Assembly: GCA_943328885.2 (NCBI GenBank)
Contig: CALQBT020000085.1
Location: forward strand, 1-8,733
Direction of reading: 5' to 3'
Length of the DNA: 8,733 nt
DNA from: Bordetella parapertussis
GTDB taxonomy: Bacteria; Pseudomonadota; Gammaproteobacteria; Burkholderiales; Burkholderiaceae_C
This document shows, in pieces, positions 6,818 to 8,733 of the stretch (its first letter is position 1; each line of letters starts with the position of its first letter). The notes under the pieces were generated by a model that was given only the letters and a program-made list of their open reading frames with translations, was not told where the DNA came from and did not search any database. Both the position numbers and the translations under genes were made by a program.

Positions 6818-8733
6818 ATGACCGATCTTTCCGCCGAATACCAGGCGCTGGCGAACTACCGCCCGACCCACAAGGTGAGGTTCGTCACCGCTGCCAGCCT
6901 GTTCGACGGCCACGACGCCGCGATCAACATCATGCGCCGTATCCTGCAAGGCATGGGTGCCGAGGTGATCCACCTGGGCCACAACCGCTCGGTCGACGAG
7001 GTGGTCACCGCCGCGCTGCAAGAGGATGTGCAGGGCATCGCAGTGTCGAGCTACCAGGGCGGCCACACCGAGTACTTCGGCTACATGGTGGAGCTGCTGA
7101 AAGCGCGCGGTGGCGAGCACATCCAGGTCTTTGGCGGCGGCGGCGGCGTGATCGTGCCGGCCGAGATCCGCGCCTTGGCTGCGCAAGGCGTGCGCATCTT
7201 CAGCCCCGAGGACGGCCAGCGCATGGGCCTGGCCGGCATGATCGGCGAGATGGTGATGCGTGCCGACCGTGACCTCTCAGTCCACGCGCCGACCGCGCTC
7301 GCGGCGGTGCAAGGCCACGGCGAAGCCGCCTGGCGCGCACTGGCCCAGCTGATCACCGCGCTCGAGAACAAGCAGGTCGCCCCTGCGCTGCTGGCCGAGT
7401 TGCAGGCTGCGGCCCAAGCCGCGAGCACGCCAGTGCTGGGCATCACCGGCACCGGCGGCGCCGGCAAGTCCAGCCTGACCGACGAGCTGATCCGCCGCAT
7501 CCGGCTCGACCAGGGCGACCAGCTCCGCATCGCGGTGATCTCGATCGACCCGTCGCGCCGCAAGAGCGGCGGCGCACTGCTCGGTGACCGGATCCGGATG
7601 AACGCGATCGCGCCCTGGAGCGACGGGCAAAAAGTCTACGTTCGCAGCCTGGCCACGCGTGACACCGGCAGCGAGATCAGCGCCGCGCTGCCCGATGTGC
7701 TGGCCGCGGTGAAAGTAGCAGGCTTCGACCTGATCATCGTCGAGACCTCGGGCATCGGCCAGGGCGATGCGGCGATCGTGCCGCTGGTCGATGTGCCGAT
7801 GTACGTGATGACGCCCGAATTCGGTGCAGCCAGCCAGCTCGAGAAGATCGACATGCTCGACTTCGCCGAGTTCGTCGCGATCAACAAGTTCGACCGCAAA
7901 GGCGCGCCCGACGCGCTGCGCGACGTGGCCAAGCAGGTGCAGCGCAACCGCGAGGCCTTCACCGTGATGCCAGACCAGATGCCGGTGTTCGGCACCATGG
8001 CCAGCCGCTTCAACGACGACGGCGTCACGGCGCTGTACCAGGCGCTGAAAACCCGACTCGGCACGCTCGGCCTGCGGCTGAGCGAAGGCCGGCTGCCGCT
8101 GGTCAACACCCGGCACAGCACGCACCAGACCCCGGTGGTGCCGGCGTCGCGCACCCGCTACCTGGCCGAGATCACCGACACGGTGCGGGCCTACAAGACC
8201 CGCGCCCGGACCCAGGCCAGGCTGGCGCGTGAACTGCAGCAGTTGCGCGAGACCGCACGCATGCTGCAAGACGACGACGCCGCACGCGACGGCGCCAGGA
8301 ACACCGTGCTGCGCCTGGCCGACGAGCGCGCCGCCAAGTTCGACCCCGCCGCGGCGAAACTGCTGGCCCAGTGGCCCGAGATGCAGCAGGCCTACGCCGG
8401 CGACGAGTACGTGGTCAAGATTCGCGACAAAGAGATCCGCACCAGCCTGGTCCACACCACGCTGTCGGGCAACAAGATCCGCAAGGTCGCGCTGCCGGGC
8501 TTTGAATGCCATGGCGAGTTGCTGAAGTGGCTGATGCTCGACAACGTGCCGGGCAGCTTCCCCTACACCGCCGGCACCTTCGCGTTCAAGCGCGAAGGCG
8601 AGGACCCGACCCGGATGTTCGCCGGCGAGGGCGACGCTTTTCGCACGAATCGGCGATTCAAGCTGGTCAGCGAGGGCATGCCGGCCAAGCGCCTGTCCAC
8701 CGCCTTCGACTCGGTCACCCTCTACGGCAACGA
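6818..8733 (+). CDS. icmF: Fused isobutyryl-CoA mutase IcmF (5' part, continues beyond window)
   Basis: IcmF interconverts isobutyryl-CoA and n-butyryl-CoA (some members also isovaleryl/pivalyl-CoA) using adenosylcobalamin, with a built-in GTPase chaperone. The frame stays open to the right edge: 638 codons are visible of roughly 1,100 expected. Residues about 18-150 are the cobalamin-binding domain with FDGHDAAINIMRRIL (29-43); His32 should be the lower cobalt ligand, and FGGGGGVI lies at 105-112. The MeaB-like G domain (about 204-425) has GTGGAGKSS (211-219), DPSRRKSGGALLGDRIRMN (244-262), ETSGIGQGD (309-317) and NKFD (356-359). A helical linker leads to the start of the mutase barrel, PGSFPYTAGTFAFKREG (578-594) and RMFAGEG (599-605). 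Domain order B12-G-mutase is that of IcmF, not of methylmalonyl-CoA mutase. Phe601 sits where, by my alignment from memory, methylmalonyl-CoA mutase has Tyr. The ATG at 6818 has a strong AGGAG. The divergent AraC-type gene may regulate it. Confidence 0.95.
   Translation, partial: MTDLSAEYQALANYRPTHKVRFVTAASLFDGHDAAINIMRRILQGMGAEVIHLGHNRSVDEVVTAALQEDVQGIAVSSYQGGHTEYFGYMVELLKARGGEHIQVFGGGGGVIVPAEIRALAAQGVRIFSPEDGQRMGLAGMIGEMVMRADRDLSVHAPTALAAVQGHGEAAWRALAQLITALENKQVAPALLAELQAAAQAASTPVLGITGTGGAGKSSLTDELIRRIRLDQGDQLRIAVISIDPSRRKSGGALLGDRIRMNAIAPWSDGQKVYVRSLATRDTGSEISAALPDVLAAVKVAGFDLIIVETSGIGQGDAAIVPLVDVPMYVMTPEFGAASQLEKIDMLDFAEFVAINKFDRKGAPDALRDVAKQVQRNREAFTVMPDQMPVFGTMASRFNDDGVTALYQALKTRLGTLGLRLSEGRLPLVNTRHSTHQTPVVPASRTRYLAEITDTVRAYKTRARTQARLARELQQLRETARMLQDDDAARDGARNTVLRLADERAAKFDPAAAKLLAQWPEMQQAYAGDEYVVKIRDKEIRTSLVHTTLSGNKIRKVALPGFECHGELLKWLMLDNVPGSFPYTAGTFAFKREGEDPTRMFAGEGDAFRTNRRFKLVSEGMPAKRLSTAFDSVTLYGN

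Noticed and set aside
7133..7148. GGC pentamer run as a slippage repeat
   Set aside because: It encodes the five-Gly stretch of the cobalamin-binding domain, which is expected in the family; the frame continues intact.
7277..8512. 411-codon - strand frame opposite icmF
   Set aside because: icmF is unambiguous on the + strand here, with G-domain motifs in order; the antisense frame has no recognisable motif.

Overview
The window is GC-rich, gene-dense chromosomal DNA from a proteobacterium, most probably a betaproteobacterium of the order Burkholderiales. That placement is an inference from three things: the gene order gmk-rpoZ-spoT with a convergent greB, the SpoT and GreB sequence style (an HDAMED motif in SpoT and an acidic N-terminal extension in GreB), and the presence of a fused isobutyryl-CoA mutase. 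A Leptothrix/Rubrivivax/Ideonella-like relative is plausible, but I cannot show it without a search.

Layout. (1) Positions 1-1613 on the + strand hold the end of a molybdate ABC transporter operon: the 3' part of modB (membrane permease), then modC (ATPase), joined by a 4-base TTGA overlap. (2) Positions 1638-2505 hold gmk (guanylate kinase) and rpoZ (RNA polymerase omega), followed by a clear intrinsic terminator at 2528-2552. (3) Positions 2640-4934 hold a full-length bifunctional (p)ppGpp synthetase/hydrolase (spoT/rel type). (4) Convergent to it, on the - strand, are greB (5026-5592) and an AraC-family regulator (5589-6677), joined by a 4-base ATGA overlap. (5) Divergent from the regulator, from 6818 to the right edge, is icmF, an adenosylcobalamin-dependent mutase fused to its G-protein chaperone. 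Its reading frame stays open at the window end, so only about the first 638 codons are visible.

How they fit together. gmk, rpoZ and spoT all bear on guanine nucleotides and the stringent response: GMP to GDP conversion, the omega subunit that contributes to a ppGpp site on RNA polymerase, and ppGpp turnover itself. GreB also acts on RNA polymerase. The AraC-type regulator faces icmF across a 140-base divergent intergenic region, so it is the natural candidate to control this short-chain acyl-CoA isomerase; that link is inferred from position only. The molybdate genes run straight into gmk with only 24 bases between them, which is a less usual neighbour.

No tRNA, rRNA, insertion sequence, CRISPR array, prophage gene or obvious novel system is visible. 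No gene-free stretch exceeds 300 bases; the largest gaps are 2506-2639 and 6678-6817. The most interesting points are gene junctions (modC/gmk, araC/greB) and the araC/icmF control region, rather than any unknown protein.
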